From assembly GCF_001907675.1 (NCBI RefSeq), contig NZ_MPNT01000013.1, forward strand, positions 1 through 64,000: DNA of 64,000 bases, given 5' to 3'. The notes below the pieces were generated by a model. That model had not been told where the DNA came from, did no database searches, and saw only the letters and a list, made by a program, of their open reading frames with translations. This stretch comes from Mycobacterium paraffinicum (GTDB taxonomy: Bacteria > Actinomycetota > Actinomycetes > Mycobacteriales > Mycobacteriaceae). The translations under genes and the position numbers were made by a program. Each line of letters starts with the position of its first letter. The stretch's first letter is position 1. This document shows, piece after piece, positions 18,022 to 26,825 of this stretch.

Positions 18022-18989
18022 CCACCGTGAAGCTGGCCCACGAGCTGCTGTCCGACATGATCCGGGTGCGGCGCATGGAGGAAAAGTGCGCGGAACTGTA
18101 CAGCGCGGCCAAGATTCGCGGATTCCTGCACCTCTACGTCGGTGAGGAGGCGGTGGCCGCCGGGTCACTGCGGGCGCTGGCCGACGACGACGCGGTCGTC
18201 GCGACGTATCGCGAGCACGCGCACGCGCTGCTGCGCGGCATCCCGATGACCTCGATCATGGCCGAAATGTTCGGCAAGCAGGAGGGCTGCTCGCGCGGGC
18301 GCGGCGGTTCGATGCACCTGTTCGACGCGGCCAAACGGTTCTACGGGGGCAACGCGATCGTCGCCGGCGGCCTGCCGCTCGCGGTCGGCATCGCGCTGGC
18401 CGACGCCATGCTGCAGCAGAAGCGGGTGACCGCCTGCTACTTCGGCGACGGCGCGGTGGCCGAGGGCGCGTTCCACGAGTCGCTGAACATGGCGGTGCTG
18501 TGGAACCTGCCCGTGCTGTTCTGTTGCGAGAACAACCTTTACGCGATGGGCACCGCGTTGGACCGCGCCCAGTCGCAGACCGACCTGACCGTCAAGGCGG
18601 CCGCCTACCGGGTCCCCACGCTGGCCGTCGACGGGATGGACGTCGAGGCGTGCCACGCGGCCGCGCAGCAGGGCGTCGACCACGTGCGCGACACCGGTGG
18701 CCCGTTCTTCATCGAATTCCGCACCTACCGGTTCCGCGCGCACTCGATGTTCGACCCCGAACTGTACCGGGACAAGGCCGAAGTCGAGCGATGGCGCGAG
18801 CGCGACCCGATCCAGGCGTTCACCGACAAGTGCGTGGGTGACGGCACGCTTTCCGATGCCGACGTGCGTGAGATCGAGGACGCGGCCGTCGCCGAGATCG
18901 AGGCCGCGGTGGCCTACGCCGAGGCCGGAACATGGGAGGACGTGGCGGATCTCGAGCGCGACGTGCTGACCGAAGGGGCGACGCGATGA
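18018..18989 (+). CDS. pdhA: 2-oxoacid (pyruvate/acetoin-type) dehydrogenase E1, alpha subunit
   Basis: A 323-residue thiamine-diphosphate E1-alpha. The TPP motif '[20 protein letters not shown]...ENN' is intact, as is the 'GRGGSMH' loop seen in branched-chain, pyruvate and acetoin E1-alpha proteins. With E1-beta it decarboxylates a 2-oxoacid (or cleaves acetoin) and acylates the E2 lipoyl group. The ATG at 18018 follows AGGAGGAG at eight bases. Its last four bases overlap the E1-beta start (ATGA). The substrate is undecided between pyruvate, branched 2-oxoacids and acetoin. No E3 gene is present in the window. Confidence 0.9.
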   Translation: MTTVKLAHELLSDMIRVRRMEEKCAELYSAAKIRGFLHLYVGEEAVAAGSLRALADDDAVVATYREHAHALLRGIPMTSIMAEMFGKQEGCSRGRGGSMHLFDAAKRFYGGNAIVAGGLPLAVGIALADAMLQQKRVTACYFGDGAVAEGAFHESLNMAVLWNLPVLFCCENNLYAMGTALDRAQSQTDLTVKAAAYRVPTLAVDGMDVEACHAAAQQGVDHVRDTGGPFFIEFRTYRFRAHSMFDPELYRDKAEVERWRERDPIQAFTDKCVGDGTLSDADVREIEDAAVAEIEAAVAYAEAGTWEDVADLERDVLTEGATR

Positions 18990-19963
18990 AGACCAGCTAT
19001 CGAACCGCCGTGCACGACGGCCTGCGCGATGCCCTGCGCGACGACCCGCGCGTCGTGGTGATGGGGGAAGACGTCGGGCGTTACGGGGGAACGTACGCGG
19101 CCTCCAAGGGTCTGCTGGACGAATTCGGCCCGGACCGGGTGCGCGACACGCCGCTGTCGGAGCTCGGCTTCGTCGGAATCGGAATCGGCGCGGCGCTGGG
19201 CGGGTTACGGCCGATCGTGGAAGTCATGACCGTGAACTTCAGCCTGCTGGCGCTCGACCAGATCGTCAATACCGCTGCGGCCCTTCGCCATATGTCCGGC
19301 GGGCAGTTCTCCGTGCCGATCGTCGTGCGCATGGCCACGGGCGCCGGCCGCCAACTCGCCGCGCAGCATTCGCACAGCCTCGAGCCCTGGTATGCCCACA
19401 TCCCGGGCATCAAGGTGCTGGCCCCGGCCACCGTCGAGGACGCGTACGGCATGCTGGGCCCCGCGTTGGAGGACCCCGACCCGGTGGTGATCTTCGAGCA
19501 CGTTCAGCTCTACAACACCTCGACCGACGTCGACGTCCTCACCCGCACCGACATCTCGGGCGCGGCCGTTCGGCGCAGCGGCTCCGACGTCACGCTGATC
19601 ACCTACGGCGGCTGCCTGCCGAAGGCGCTCGACGCCGCCAACGAGTTGTCCCTGACCGGAATCGACTGCGAGGTCATCGATTTGCGCGTCCTGCGCCCGC
19701 TCGACGAGACCACCATCCTCGAATCCGTCCGCAAGACGCATCGCGCGGTGGTGATCGACGAGGCCTGGCGCACCGGTAGCCTCGCCGCGGAAGTCACCGC
19801 GCGCGTGATGGAGGGCGCCTTCTACGACCTGGACGCGCCGGTGGCCCGGGTGTGCAGCGTCGAAGTGCCCATGCCCTACGCCAAGCATCTGGAAGAGGCC
19901 GCTCTACCGCAGGCCGCCAAGATCGTCGCCGCCGTGCAGGGCCTGTTCGGGGAGCAGTCGTGA
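18986..19963 (+). CDS. pdhB: 2-oxoacid dehydrogenase E1, beta subunit
   Basis: A 325-residue transketolase-like E1-beta. Family marks include '[23 protein letters not shown]', the catalytic-face '[19 protein letters not shown]', and '[16 protein letters not shown]' in the C-terminal domain. It forms the alpha2-beta2 E1 with the preceding product. Its ATG overlaps the alpha stop by four bases (ATGA), and its own stop overlaps the E2 GTG (GTGA), so the three proteins are translationally coupled, as expected for fixed stoichiometry. Confidence 0.92.
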   Translation: MKTSYRTAVHDGLRDALRDDPRVVVMGEDVGRYGGTYAASKGLLDEFGPDRVRDTPLSELGFVGIGIGAALGGLRPIVEVMTVNFSLLALDQIVNTAAALRHMSGGQFSVPIVVRMATGAGRQLAAQHSHSLEPWYAHIPGIKVLAPATVEDAYGMLGPALEDPDPVVIFEHVQLYNTSTDVDVLTRTDISGAAVRRSGSDVTLITYGGCLPKALDAANELSLTGIDCEVIDLRVLRPLDETTILESVRKTHRAVVIDEAWRTGSLAAEVTARVMEGAFYDLDAPVARVCSVEVPMPYAKHLEEAALPQAAKIVAAVQGLFGEQS

Positions 19964-21168
19964 TCGAGTTCAAGATGCCCTCGCTCGGCTCCGACATGGA
20001 CGAAGGCACCCTGAACGAGTGGCTGGTCAAGCCCGGGGACAAGGTCACCCGCGGCCAGGTAGTGGCGATCGTCGAGACCACCAAGGCGGCGGTCGAAGTC
20101 GAATGCTGGCAGGAGGGCATCGTCGACGAGCTGGTCGTGCCCGTGGGCGAAACCGTCCAGGTGGGAACGACTTTGGCTACCCTGACGGCCCCCGGCGAGC
20201 CGGCCGAGAAGCGACCCAAGTCGCGGCCGGCACCCAAGGCGGCCGCCAAGCCGGCGACCGCGCCACCGGCGGCGCCGTCCACACCCCGGACTCCCCCCGC
20301 CGCCCCGGGGCGGCGCCGCTGGGTCTCCCCCGCCGCACGGCGGTTGGCGACGTCGCTTGCCGTCGACATCGACGCGGTCACGGGCACCGGCCCGCAGGGC
20401 GCGGTCACCATCAACGACGTCGAGCACGCTGCGGCGGCTAAACCGGTGGCGCCCAAGCCCGTCGCGCAGCCCGGGACCAAGCCGACGGCCGCCGACCGTG
20501 CGACCCAGATGCGGAAGTCGATCGCGGCGGCGATGAGCCGGTCCAAGCGGGAGATCCCGCACTACTACCTGGCCGAAGAAATCATGCTGGAGAAGGCGTT
20601 GTCATGGTTGACGACGCGAAACGCGCAGCGATCCATCGACGAACGGGTGCTGCCGGCCGTCCTGCTGTTGAAGGCCGTCGGCGTCGCCGCGCAGCGGTTC
20701 GGTGAGTTCAACGGATTCTGGCGGGAAGACGGGTTCGAGCCCGCGAACGGCGTTCACGTCGGGGTCGGGATATCACTGCGCGGCGGCGGCCTGGTCGCGC
20801 CCGCGATTCACGACGTGCCGGAGAAGAAGCTGGACGAACTGATGGACGACCTGACCGACCTGGTCGGGCGCGCCCGGTCGTTCTCGCTGCGCAGTTCGGA
20901 GATGTCGGACCCGACCATCACCGTCACCAACCTCGGCGACCAGGGCGTCGATGCGGTCTTCGGCGTCATCTACCCGCCGCAGGTCGCGATCGTCGGATTC
21001 GGCCAGCCCGCCGAGCGGGTCTGCGTCATCGACGGCGGGATCCGGGTCGTCACCACCGTGCAGGCCACGCTCGCCGCCGACCACCGCGCCAGCGACGGGC
21101 ACCGGGGCGCGCTCTTCCTCGCCGCCATCAACGAGCTGCTCCAGCAGCCCGACCTCCTAGAGAAGTGA
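19960..21168 (+). CDS. pdhC: 2-oxoacid dehydrogenase E2, lipoyl acyltransferase
   Basis: A 402-residue E2 with one lipoyl domain (about 1-78; lipoyl lysine in 'ETTKAAVEV', where ETDKA is usual), a Pro/Ala-rich linker (about 80-115), a peripheral-subunit-binding domain for E3 (about 118-155, '[25 protein letters not shown]'), a second linker, and a catalytic domain (about 175-400) ending with the active-site '[10 protein letters not shown]' (H and D of HxxxDG). The catalytic core is short but complete. The GTG start overlaps the E1-beta stop. The E3 partner must come from elsewhere, probably the housekeeping lpd. Confidence 0.9.
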   Translation: MIEFKMPSLGSDMDEGTLNEWLVKPGDKVTRGQVVAIVETTKAAVEVECWQEGIVDELVVPVGETVQVGTTLATLTAPGEPAEKRPKSRPAPKAAAKPATAPPAAPSTPRTPPAAPGRRRWVSPAARRLATSLAVDIDAVTGTGPQGAVTINDVEHAAAAKPVAPKPVAQPGTKPTAADRATQMRKSIAAAMSRSKREIPHYYLAEEIMLEKALSWLTTRNAQRSIDERVLPAVLLLKAVGVAAQRFGEFNGFWREDGFEPANGVHVGVGISLRGGGLVAPAIHDVPEKKLDELMDDLTDLVGRARSFSLRSSEMSDPTITVTNLGDQGVDAVFGVIYPPQVAIVGFGQPAERVCVIDGGIRVVTTVQATLAADHRASDGHRGALFLAAINELLQQPDLLEK

Positions 21169-21174
21169 GGCGCT

Positions 21175-21426
21175 ATGACCAATGACGACACTCGTGCCGT
21201 GGTGCTGTCGGTGCTCACGAGCATCGCCCCGGAAGTCGACCCCGAAGACATCGCCGACGACGTGCTGCTGCGCGACCAGGTGGACCTCGATTCCATGGAC
21301 TGGCTGAGCTTTCTGCGCGGGATCCACAAGCGACTTCACGTCGACATCCCCGAGTCGGATTACGCGACGCTGCGCACACTGGCCGACGTGGTGGCCTACG
21401 TGGAGAAGAACGCGTCCACGGTGTGA
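21175..21426 (+). CDS. Acyl carrier protein, 83 aa
   Basis: A discrete acidic four-helix carrier protein with the phosphopantetheine attachment serine in 'VDLDSMDWLSFL' (near residue 39). Size, charge and the C-terminal 'LADVVAYVEKN' fit the ACP family. It starts six bases after the E2 stop with GTGAGGCG as ribosome site, so it is clearly part of the dehydrogenase operon. Such a pairing is unusual: E2 enzymes normally hand the acyl group to CoA. It could accept acyl groups from E2 or from the CoA ligase, but this is inference. Confidence 0.9.
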   Translation: MTNDDTRAVVLSVLTSIAPEVDPEDIADDVLLRDQVDLDSMDWLSFLRGIHKRLHVDIPESDYATLRTLADVVAYVEKNASTV

Positions 21427-21485
21427 GCCGCCAACTGCGAACGGGCGCGGCGACTTTGGCGGGCAACGGACAGGGGGTTGGCATC

Positions 21486-22463
21486 ATGGGCAAGACGCCG
21501 GAGATCGAGGTGCTCGAGAGGGCGGTGCTGCTCGCGTGCCGTGCCCCCTCGGTGCACAACAGTCAACCCTGGCGCTGGGTGACCCAGGACGGTGCCCTGC
21601 GCCTGTACGTCGACCGTCACCGGGCCATGCCCGCGACCGACTATTCGGGCCGGGAGGTGATCCTGAGTTGTGGCGCCGTGCTGGACCATCTCTGCGTCGC
21701 CATGACCGCGGCGGGGTGGGAACCGAATGTCGCGCGCCGTCCCGACCCCGACGACCCCGACCAGCTGGCCGCGATCACGTTCAGCCCTCTCGAGCGCGTC
21801 ACCGAAGCCCAGCGCCGGCGCGCGGAGGCGATCCTGCAGCGTCGTACCGACCGGCTTCCGTTGGGGAGACCCACCTATTGGGAGCTGTTCGAGCCCGCGC
21901 TGCGCGGCACCTTCGACGAGACCGCGGTCAGCCTCGACGTGCTGGCCGACGAGGTGCGCCCGCTGCTGGGGGAGGCGTCGCGACTCACCGAGGAGCTGCG
22001 CCGCGACGACGCGTACTATCACGCCGAATTGGATTGGTGGACTCCGTCGTTCGCGCTGTCCGAGGGGATGCCGCCCAGCGCGCTGGCTTCCGACAAGGAG
22101 AGCTGGCGGGTGGACGTGGCCCGCAGCTTCCCGGTGAGGAGCCACGCGGACCGGCGCGGCGACGTCAAAGTCGATTGGGCGAAAATCCTTGTGCTGTCGA
22201 CGCCCGGGGACAGCAGGTCGGACGTGTTGCGGTGCGGCGAGGTGCTGTCGACGGTGTTGCTGGAATGCACGGTGGCCGGGATGGCGACCTGCCCGCTCAC
22301 CCACCTGATCGAGCTGGAGGAGAGCCGGGAGATCGTGCGCGAACTGGTCGGTCGGTACGGCGAGCCACAGGTGCTGATCCGCGTGGGGATCGCGCCGCCG
22401 ATGGAACAACTCTCGCCGGCAACCCCGCGGCGCCGGTTGGACGATGTGCTACAGATCCGGTAA
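21486..22463 (+). CDS. Acg-type nitroreductase-fold protein, second copy
   Basis: A 325-residue paralogue of the protein at 14971-15957, sharing '[14 protein letters not shown]', 'ILQRRTDRLPLG' and 'GMATCPLTHLIELEES'. It closes the ligase-dehydrogenase-ACP operon; 59 bases follow the ACP stop. The ATG at 21486 follows CAGGGGGTTGG; a GTG at 21423, overlapping the ACP stop, would add 21 residues not seen in relatives. An FMN-binding flavin-storage or reductase role is assumed from the Acg family. The two Acg copies bracket the operon, probably through duplication. Confidence 0.87.
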   Translation: MGKTPEIEVLERAVLLACRAPSVHNSQPWRWVTQDGALRLYVDRHRAMPATDYSGREVILSCGAVLDHLCVAMTAAGWEPNVARRPDPDDPDQLAAITFSPLERVTEAQRRRAEAILQRRTDRLPLGRPTYWELFEPALRGTFDETAVSLDVLADEVRPLLGEASRLTEELRRDDAYYHAELDWWTPSFALSEGMPPSALASDKESWRVDVARSFPVRSHADRRGDVKVDWAKILVLSTPGDSRSDVLRCGEVLSTVLLECTVAGMATCPLTHLIELEESREIVRELVGRYGEPQVLIRVGIAPPMEQLSPATPRRRLDDVLQIR

Positions 22464-22483
22464 ACGATCATTGGTCCTCGGCC

Positions 22484-22503
22484 CACGGGACTTTCGGCCG
22501 ACG
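22484..22503 (+). promoter_or_regulatory. DosR-type box upstream of the Rv3129-like gene
   Basis: cacgggactttcggccgacg contains GGGACTTTCGGCC, an hspX-like core. TACCAT at 22524-22529 is exactly at the predicted -10, with a TSS near 22536 and the ATG at 22566. Confidence 0.65.
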
Positions 22504-22565
22504 CCCGAGGTCGGCCCGCGCAATACCATTGGATGGATAGCGCTTTTCGATGAAGGGGACGACCG

Positions 22566-22979
22566 ATGTCACTGATCGATGATGGGGTTTCCATCCTGCC
22601 GGTGAACGAATGCTGGGATCTGATCGCGGGCGTGACGCTGGGCCGCCTGGTCACCAGCGTCGGCGGTCAGCCCGAGATTTTCCCGGTCAACTACGCCGTC
22701 CAGCGCCACACGGTGCTGTTTCGCACCGCCGAGGGAACCAAGTTGGTCAGCACCGCGATCAACAACCGGGTGCTGTTCGAGGTCGACGACCACAACGTCG
22801 CCGAGGGGTGGAGCGTGATCATCAAGGGTACGGCGCGTTCCCTGCGCAGCAACGAGGACATCGAGGAGGCCGAACGCGCTCAGGTGCTGCCCTGGACGGC
22901 CACGGACAAGTCGCATTTCGTGCGGATCATTCCCGAGATCGTCACGGGCCGGCGGTTCCGTTTCGGCGCCCCGGAGTGA
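22566..22979 (+). CDS. Pyridoxamine 5'-phosphate oxidase-fold protein (Rv3129-like)
   Basis: A 137-residue split-barrel flavin/F420-type protein. It resembles M. tuberculosis Rv3129, a DosR-regulon member: 'HTVLFRTAEGTKLVSTAINNRVLFEVDDHNVAEGWSV'-type region, then 'ERAQVLPWTATDKSHFVRIIP' and the closing 'TGRRFRFG'. Proteins of this fold bind FMN or F420 and reduce or sense small molecules; the exact reaction is unknown. The ATG follows AAGGGGACG. It is monocistronic, with a well-placed DosR box and -10, and its stop is seven bases from the convergent DUF2156 gene. Confidence 0.88.
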   Translation: MSLIDDGVSILPVNECWDLIAGVTLGRLVTSVGGQPEIFPVNYAVQRHTVLFRTAEGTKLVSTAINNRVLFEVDDHNVAEGWSVIIKGTARSLRSNEDIEEAERAQVLPWTATDKSHFVRIIPEIVTGRRFRFGAPE

Positions 22980-22986
22980 CCCGCGG

Positions 22987-24393
22987 TTAGCCGGACCGCA
23001 TCCGGCGCGGGCGCGGCACGAACTCCAGCGACAACAGCACCAGCAGCGCCGCCGGAATGTGGTGGGCGCACAGCACCACGTAGCGCCGCTGCGACAGCGC
23101 GTGGAACTTGCGCAGGTAGCGGTAGAGGGACTCCAGCCGGATCAGCGGGTCCAACAGGTGGATCAGCCACAGCGCGGTCCGCTGCAGTAGGCCAGGCCGC
23201 GCGGCTTCGAAGATTTCCGGAAAGGCCGCAAACGCGAGGGAAAGGCGCTCTCCCCCAGCCTTTTCCGCATGAGCGAGCATGTCGATGCTGAGCCGCTCGT
23301 CGACGCCGTTGGGGGCGTCCGGGCGGCGGAACGGCACGTCGAGGCTGACCTCGGATCCCCCTCCGGCGGTGAGGTATCGGTGAAACGCCACCGCCCGCCC
23401 GTCGTTGTCCCGCGCGATTGCGAGCGTGACGCCGGGGAAGCGGCCCTGCAGCGCGCCGTCGAGGTTCATGCAGAAGCCGCGGTCGGTGCGCGCGGCCCGG
23501 TGCGCGGCGTACAGCACCTCGGTCAGCTCGGCGCGCATCGCGCCGCTGAGGCGTTGCTCGTCGACGATCTCGGTTGTCACGCCGCAGTTGCGGGTGCGCT
23601 GCACCGCCTGGCGCAGGTTACGAAATCGGCGTCCCCTCAGGGTGAAGTGGCGGATGTCGACAACGACATCGCGGCCGATCGGCACCGACAGCATCGGCTG
23701 GCCGACCGTTTCCCGGCGCCACAACCGAAGGTGGCGTTCGGCGGCGGCCAACACGATGATCTGCCAGCCCCTACCACGGCACATGCCGACGAAATCGGCT
23801 GCCAGCTCGTCGAATCGGGCCACATCACCGATCGGATCGCCGCTGACCACGGCGAAACCCATCCGCGTGCGGTAGGCGATCGCCGCGGTGCCGTCGGCGT
23901 TGAAGTGATAGCTCTTGCTCGAGTGCATCGCGAACGGCGCCAACGGATCCCCGCGCGTGGCGTTGACCAGGCCCCACACCCGGCCCAGCAACTCCGGCTG
24001 CGCCCGCGCCGTGGTGGGCAGCATGAGAGCGAGCCCGCTGGCGGCGATCAGCACATTGCCCAGCACCGTCCAGGACACGACATGCGCCCCAAGGCCGGCC
24101 GCCACCGCGGCGGCGGCGTACACCGCATGTGCGGTGGTGACCGGACGGCCCAGAAAGACGCCGCGCGCGATCAGCGCGGCCGCCCCCAGCAGCGCCACCG
24201 ACCAGCCGAACCGACCCGGGGCGACGCGATCGTAGCCTAGATTTTCGCGCGCGACCAGCGCCACCAACCAGAGCAGGACGCACATCAGCATCAGGACGCT
24301 GGCGCGGCGCGCCGCCGGTACGTCGGCGCCCACCAAGATCCGTTCCCCGCCCCGCGCCATGTTGGCGCCGCGGCTCTTGGGATTGATCTTCAC
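22987..24393 (-). CDS. Membrane protein with C-terminal DUF2156 (MprF-like aminoacyltransferase) domain
   Basis: About 468 residues: five or so N-terminal membrane segments (about 30-150) and a cytosolic DUF2156/phosphatidylglycerol-lysyltransferase-like domain (about 165-410). The latter has the GNAT-like run 'YRTRMGFAVVSGDPIG' and 'AVAFHRYLTAGGGSEVSLDV'. A hydrophobic segment follows near 440-455. Such domains transfer amino acids from aminoacyl-tRNA to lipids or peptides, so it may modify the envelope. The GTG at 24393 lies nine bases after the USP stop; an ATG at 24360 is the alternative. It is the last gene of the SRPBCC-USP-DUF2156 unit. Confidence 0.82.
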   Translation of the reverse strand: MKINPKSRGANMARGGERILVGADVPAARRASVLMLMCVLLWLVALVARENLGYDRVAPGRFGWSVALLGAAALIARGVFLGRPVTTAHAVYAAAAVAAGLGAHVVSWTVLGNVLIAASGLALMLPTTARAQPELLGRVWGLVNATRGDPLAPFAMHSSKSYHFNADGTAAIAYRTRMGFAVVSGDPIGDVARFDELAADFVGMCRGRGWQIIVLAAAERHLRLWRRETVGQPMLSVPIGRDVVVDIRHFTLRGRRFRNLRQAVQRTRNCGVTTEIVDEQRLSGAMRAELTEVLYAAHRAARTDRGFCMNLDGALQGRFPGVTLAIARDNDGRAVAFHRYLTAGGGSEVSLDVPFRRPDAPNGVDERLSIDMLAHAEKAGGERLSLAFAAFPEIFEAARPGLLQRTALWLIHLLDPLIRLESLYRYLRKFHALSQRRYVVLCAHHIPAALLVLLSLEFVPRPRRMRSG

Positions 24394-24401
24394 CGGGCCC
24401 G

Positions 24402-25193
24402 CTAGCGCACGACCAGCACGGAGCATTCGGGGTGGCGGAAGAGGGGATGCCCTTGGGGGCCGACCAGTTGCGCCAGCTGCCGGGCCTCGTCACCGCCGAT
24501 CACCGCGAGCTGAACACGCTCGTCGTTGGCGCTCAGGTAGCCGGCGATGGCCTGCCTGGTGGCGATCGGGTAGACCCGCACATCGGGGTATTGCCGCCGC
24601 CACTCCGCCACCCGGCGTTCGAACGCGCCGTCGGCGTACTCGGCGAGTTCCTCGGGCCGGCCACCGAGGACGAGCATGGGAGCCCGGCGCAGCTTCGCTT
24701 CCGCCGCAGCTAAACTCACGACGGCGTCATTGCCGGGCGCGTCCGTCATCCGGACCACGATCCAGTTGATGTCCGGTGGCGGCCGGTCGGAGCCGGTCCG
24801 CAAGACCGCGACCGGGCATTGCGCCTTCTCGGCGAGCTCGGTCGCCGTCGAACCCACGATCGAGCGCGCGTAGCGCCCGATCCCGACGCAGCCCACGCAG
24901 ACCATCCCGGCATCCGAGGACGCCTCCAGCAGCACCGAACCCGCGGGACCCCGCGACACCTCGGTTTCGACCGATGCGGCCTTCCTCGTGGCCTCAACCG
25001 CCAACCGCGCCTGCTCGAGCGACTTCTCGGCATGCGCGAGGTCGCGCTCGTAGTCTTCCGGCGACTCGTGCGCCGGTTTGATGACGGACACCAGACGAAG
25101 TGGAACGCCTCGGGTGATGGCCTCGTCAACGCCCCACAGCGCGGCCGCGATCGCCGCCGACGAACCGTCGATTCCCACCAGGATTGGTTTCAT
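24402..25193 (-). CDS. Universal stress protein, 263 aa
   Basis: A Usp protein of the same one-site design as those at 4295 and 10382: 'ILVGIDGSSAAIAAALWGVDEA', then 'GCVGIGRYARSIVGSTATELA' (G-x2-G-x9-G[ST] with one base-pair-rich variation), and a second half ending 'CSVLVVR' with no ATP loop. It follows the SRPBCC gene by 30 bases and precedes the DUF2156 gene by eight, so it is probably transcribed from the box at 25899-25918. Confidence 0.88.
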   Translation of the reverse strand: MKPILVGIDGSSAAIAAALWGVDEAITRGVPLRLVSVIKPAHESPEDYERDLAHAEKSLEQARLAVEATRKAASVETEVSRGPAGSVLLEASSDAGMVCVGCVGIGRYARSIVGSTATELAEKAQCPVAVLRTGSDRPPPDINWIVVRMTDAPGNDAVVSLAAAEAKLRRAPMLVLGGRPEELAEYADGAFERRVAEWRRQYPDVRVYPIATRQAIAGYLSANDERVQLAVIGGDEARQLAQLVGPQGHPLFRHPECSVLVVR

Positions 25194-25223
25194 CGTCGGG
25201 CCCCTTCCGCCGTCGAAAGTGTG

Positions 25224-25865
25224 TCAACGCGTTTGCACGGACGAGCGGATCGGGACTGCCGGGGCGAGCCGCTCCGCCCGCCGCTTGACGGCAAGCAACA
25301 CCGCACGTGTCCCGAGCGAGATCATCGGCCTGGCCAGTTCCAGGACGAACACTTCCCCGGGGTAGCGCAGGCCGATTCGGGCGCGCGCGAGGAGCCGGAC
25401 GCGGTCTTCCCAGTGCGGCTGCAGGTGAAACGACAGGACCGCAGTCCAGCGCGGTTCGGATCGCATGGCATTGAGCACGACATACTTTTCGGGCGCGATC
25501 TCCGCGACCTGTAATGTCACCCCGTCGGGCAACCCCAGCCAGCCTTCGGGAGCCAGGCGGATCACGTCCCCCACCCGGAGCGCCGCGTTATCGCTCTGCC
25601 CGGCAACGGTTTTCGACCCGCCGATGCCGCCCGCAGCCCTGTTCCGGCCCATTTGCATCAGCCAGGACCACACCGCGGCCGCGGTCGCGTCGATGTCGAC
25701 CGCCTCGGTCGTCTGCACGGCCGGATCGCTCACCACGGCGTCCCCCGGAACTCGCAACTGCGACTCCGCCTTGGTTGCGCCCCAATTGCGGTAGTACCTG
25801 CGCGCGCAGTACAGCACGGTCAGCAGCGCAGCGGTCTGGGCGAAGCGCTTTCTCCTATGGGCCAT
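25224..25865 (-). CDS. SRPBCC-fold protein with N-terminal hydrophobic segment, 213 aa
   Basis: A START/SRPBCC-like ligand-binding domain (about 45-185). The typical start 'VDIDATAAAVWSWLMQMGRNRAAGG' and the later 'LRVGDVIRLAPEG' and 'YVVLNAMRSEPRWTAVLSFHLQP' follow the polyketide-cyclase/SRPBCC pattern. A basic, weakly hydrophobic N-terminal stretch (about 8-22) may peg it to the membrane. The ligand is unknown. The predicted TSS from the upstream DosR-type box is about one base before the ATG, so the mRNA is probably leaderless. It is the first gene of a three-gene unit. Confidence 0.8.
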   Translation of the reverse strand: MAHRRKRFAQTAALLTVLYCARRYYRNWGATKAESQLRVPGDAVVSDPAVQTTEAVDIDATAAAVWSWLMQMGRNRAAGGIGGSKTVAGQSDNAALRVGDVIRLAPEGWLGLPDGVTLQVAEIAPEKYVVLNAMRSEPRWTAVLSFHLQPHWEDRVRLLARARIGLRYPGEVFVLELARPMISLGTRAVLLAVKRRAERLAPAVPIRSSVQTR

Positions 25866-25898
25866 GGCGCCAGTGTGCGCGGAGCGCGCCGATCCCTG

Positions 25899-25918
25899 CG
25901 AGGGTCCTAGGTCCTTGG
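25899..25918 (-). promoter_or_regulatory. DosR-type box for SRPBCC-USP-DUF2156
   Basis: The site contains AGGGTCCTAGGTCCTT, a sequence akin to the box at 16012-16031. The match to consensus is modest (about 10 of 20). The expected -10 reads CACACT on the minus strand (25872-25877), and the TSS would abut the ATG at 25865. Confidence 0.45.
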
Positions 25919-25960
25919 TGCGCCGCCAATATGCCCTGCGCGCCCACGGGGAGCGCCGCC

Positions 25961-26761
25961 TCAGCCGGCGGGGGTGATCAGGCCGTAATGCCCGTCGTAG
26001 CGGTGGTACAACACGCTCGCGCAGCCGTAGGCAGCGTGGATGAAGAACAGGAACGGCAGGCCGAGCATGGCAAGCCGGTCTTCGGCTCCCTCCTCCGTGA
26101 GGCAGGGCAGGGGCTGCTGGCTGATGGTCACGGGCAGCGTGTGCCGACTCACCCGCTCGGCCATCCCCGGCGCGGCCAGCGCGAGGCGGTAACCCGTCGG
26201 GCCGCCGCGATACAGCACGCCGGCGGTGCCGGTGCCCTTCTCCGTGAACAGGTGAAAGTCGTAGTCGAGCAGCTCCATTTCGCGCGCCGCCTCGTCGAGG
26301 GTGCAGGGTGCCAACGTGAACGACTTGCGGCGGATGACGCGGCGCCGGTTCGCCTGGCGGGGAAGGCGGTTGGGCTGGTGCGCCGGCTCAACCTCGTGCC
26401 GCCAGTCCTCGGTTCCCGCCGGTGGCTCACCGCGGTGCGTCCCCCAGCGGTCGGCGGCGCGTTGCAGGCGGCCACGCAGCCGCGCCGCGAGCAGGTCGAC
26501 CGCCTCCCGTGCGGTGTCGGCCTGGACCTGGGCGCGGACCGGCCGGCCATCGACATCGAGGTTGGCCTGCGCGACGACGGGTCGCTGCACGGCCGGATCG
26601 CGGTGCCGGGTCAGCCGCACCCGGGCGTGCAGCACCGGCCGGCTCGCATACCGGGTGAGCTCACCGATCTTGCGGCGCGAGTATTCGGCCACGTCAGGAG
26701 GTTCGTCGCGAGCGGTGACCTGGACGTCGATCTGCTCTGGAGATTGGGTTCTGTCGTGCAT
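25961..26761 (-). CDS. Long ribosome hibernation factor, Rv0079-like
   Basis: The 266-residue protein has an N-terminal S30AE/RaiA-type domain (about 8-105) and two successive long-HPF C-terminal dimerisation modules (about 140-195, 'KSFTLAPCTLDEAAREMELLDYDFHLFTE', and about 205-262, ending 'YHRYDGHYGLITPAG'). This is the plan of M. tuberculosis Rv0079 (DATIN), a DosR-regulated translation inhibitor that binds the 30S subunit. Ribosomes would be shut down and protected during hypoxia. The DosR-type box at 26795-26814 puts the TSS next to the ATG (leaderless). Confidence 0.9.
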   Translation of the reverse strand: MHDRTQSPEQIDVQVTARDEPPDVAEYSRRKIGELTRYASRPVLHARVRLTRHRDPAVQRPVVAQANLDVDGRPVRAQVQADTAREAVDLLAARLRGRLQRAADRWGTHRGEPPAGTEDWRHEVEPAHQPNRLPRQANRRRVIRRKSFTLAPCTLDEAAREMELLDYDFHLFTEKGTGTAGVLYRGGPTGYRLALAAPGMAERVSRHTLPVTISQQPLPCLTEEGAEDRLAMLGLPFLFFIHAAYGCASVLYHRYDGHYGLITPAG

Positions 26762-26794
26762 AGGTCAGTGCTATGTCACGGAACCCGTTGCGGG

Positions 26795-26814
26795 ACAGGG
26801 CCGAAGGTCACCGG
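26795..26814 (-). promoter_or_regulatory. DosR-type box for the Rv0079-like gene
   Basis: The core GGGCCGAAGGTCACC has the complement GGTGACCTTCGGCCC, close to a known hspX site (GGACCTTCGGCCCC). The expected -10 reads TAGCAC on the minus strand (26768-26773), and the TSS would abut the ATG at 26761. Confidence 0.55.
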
Positions 26815-26825
26815 ATCGGCGGCCG

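Noticed and set aside
16136..21168. A complete pyruvate dehydrogenase complex
   Set aside because: No dihydrolipoamide dehydrogenase (E3) gene is present in the window. E1 and E2 alone are annotated.
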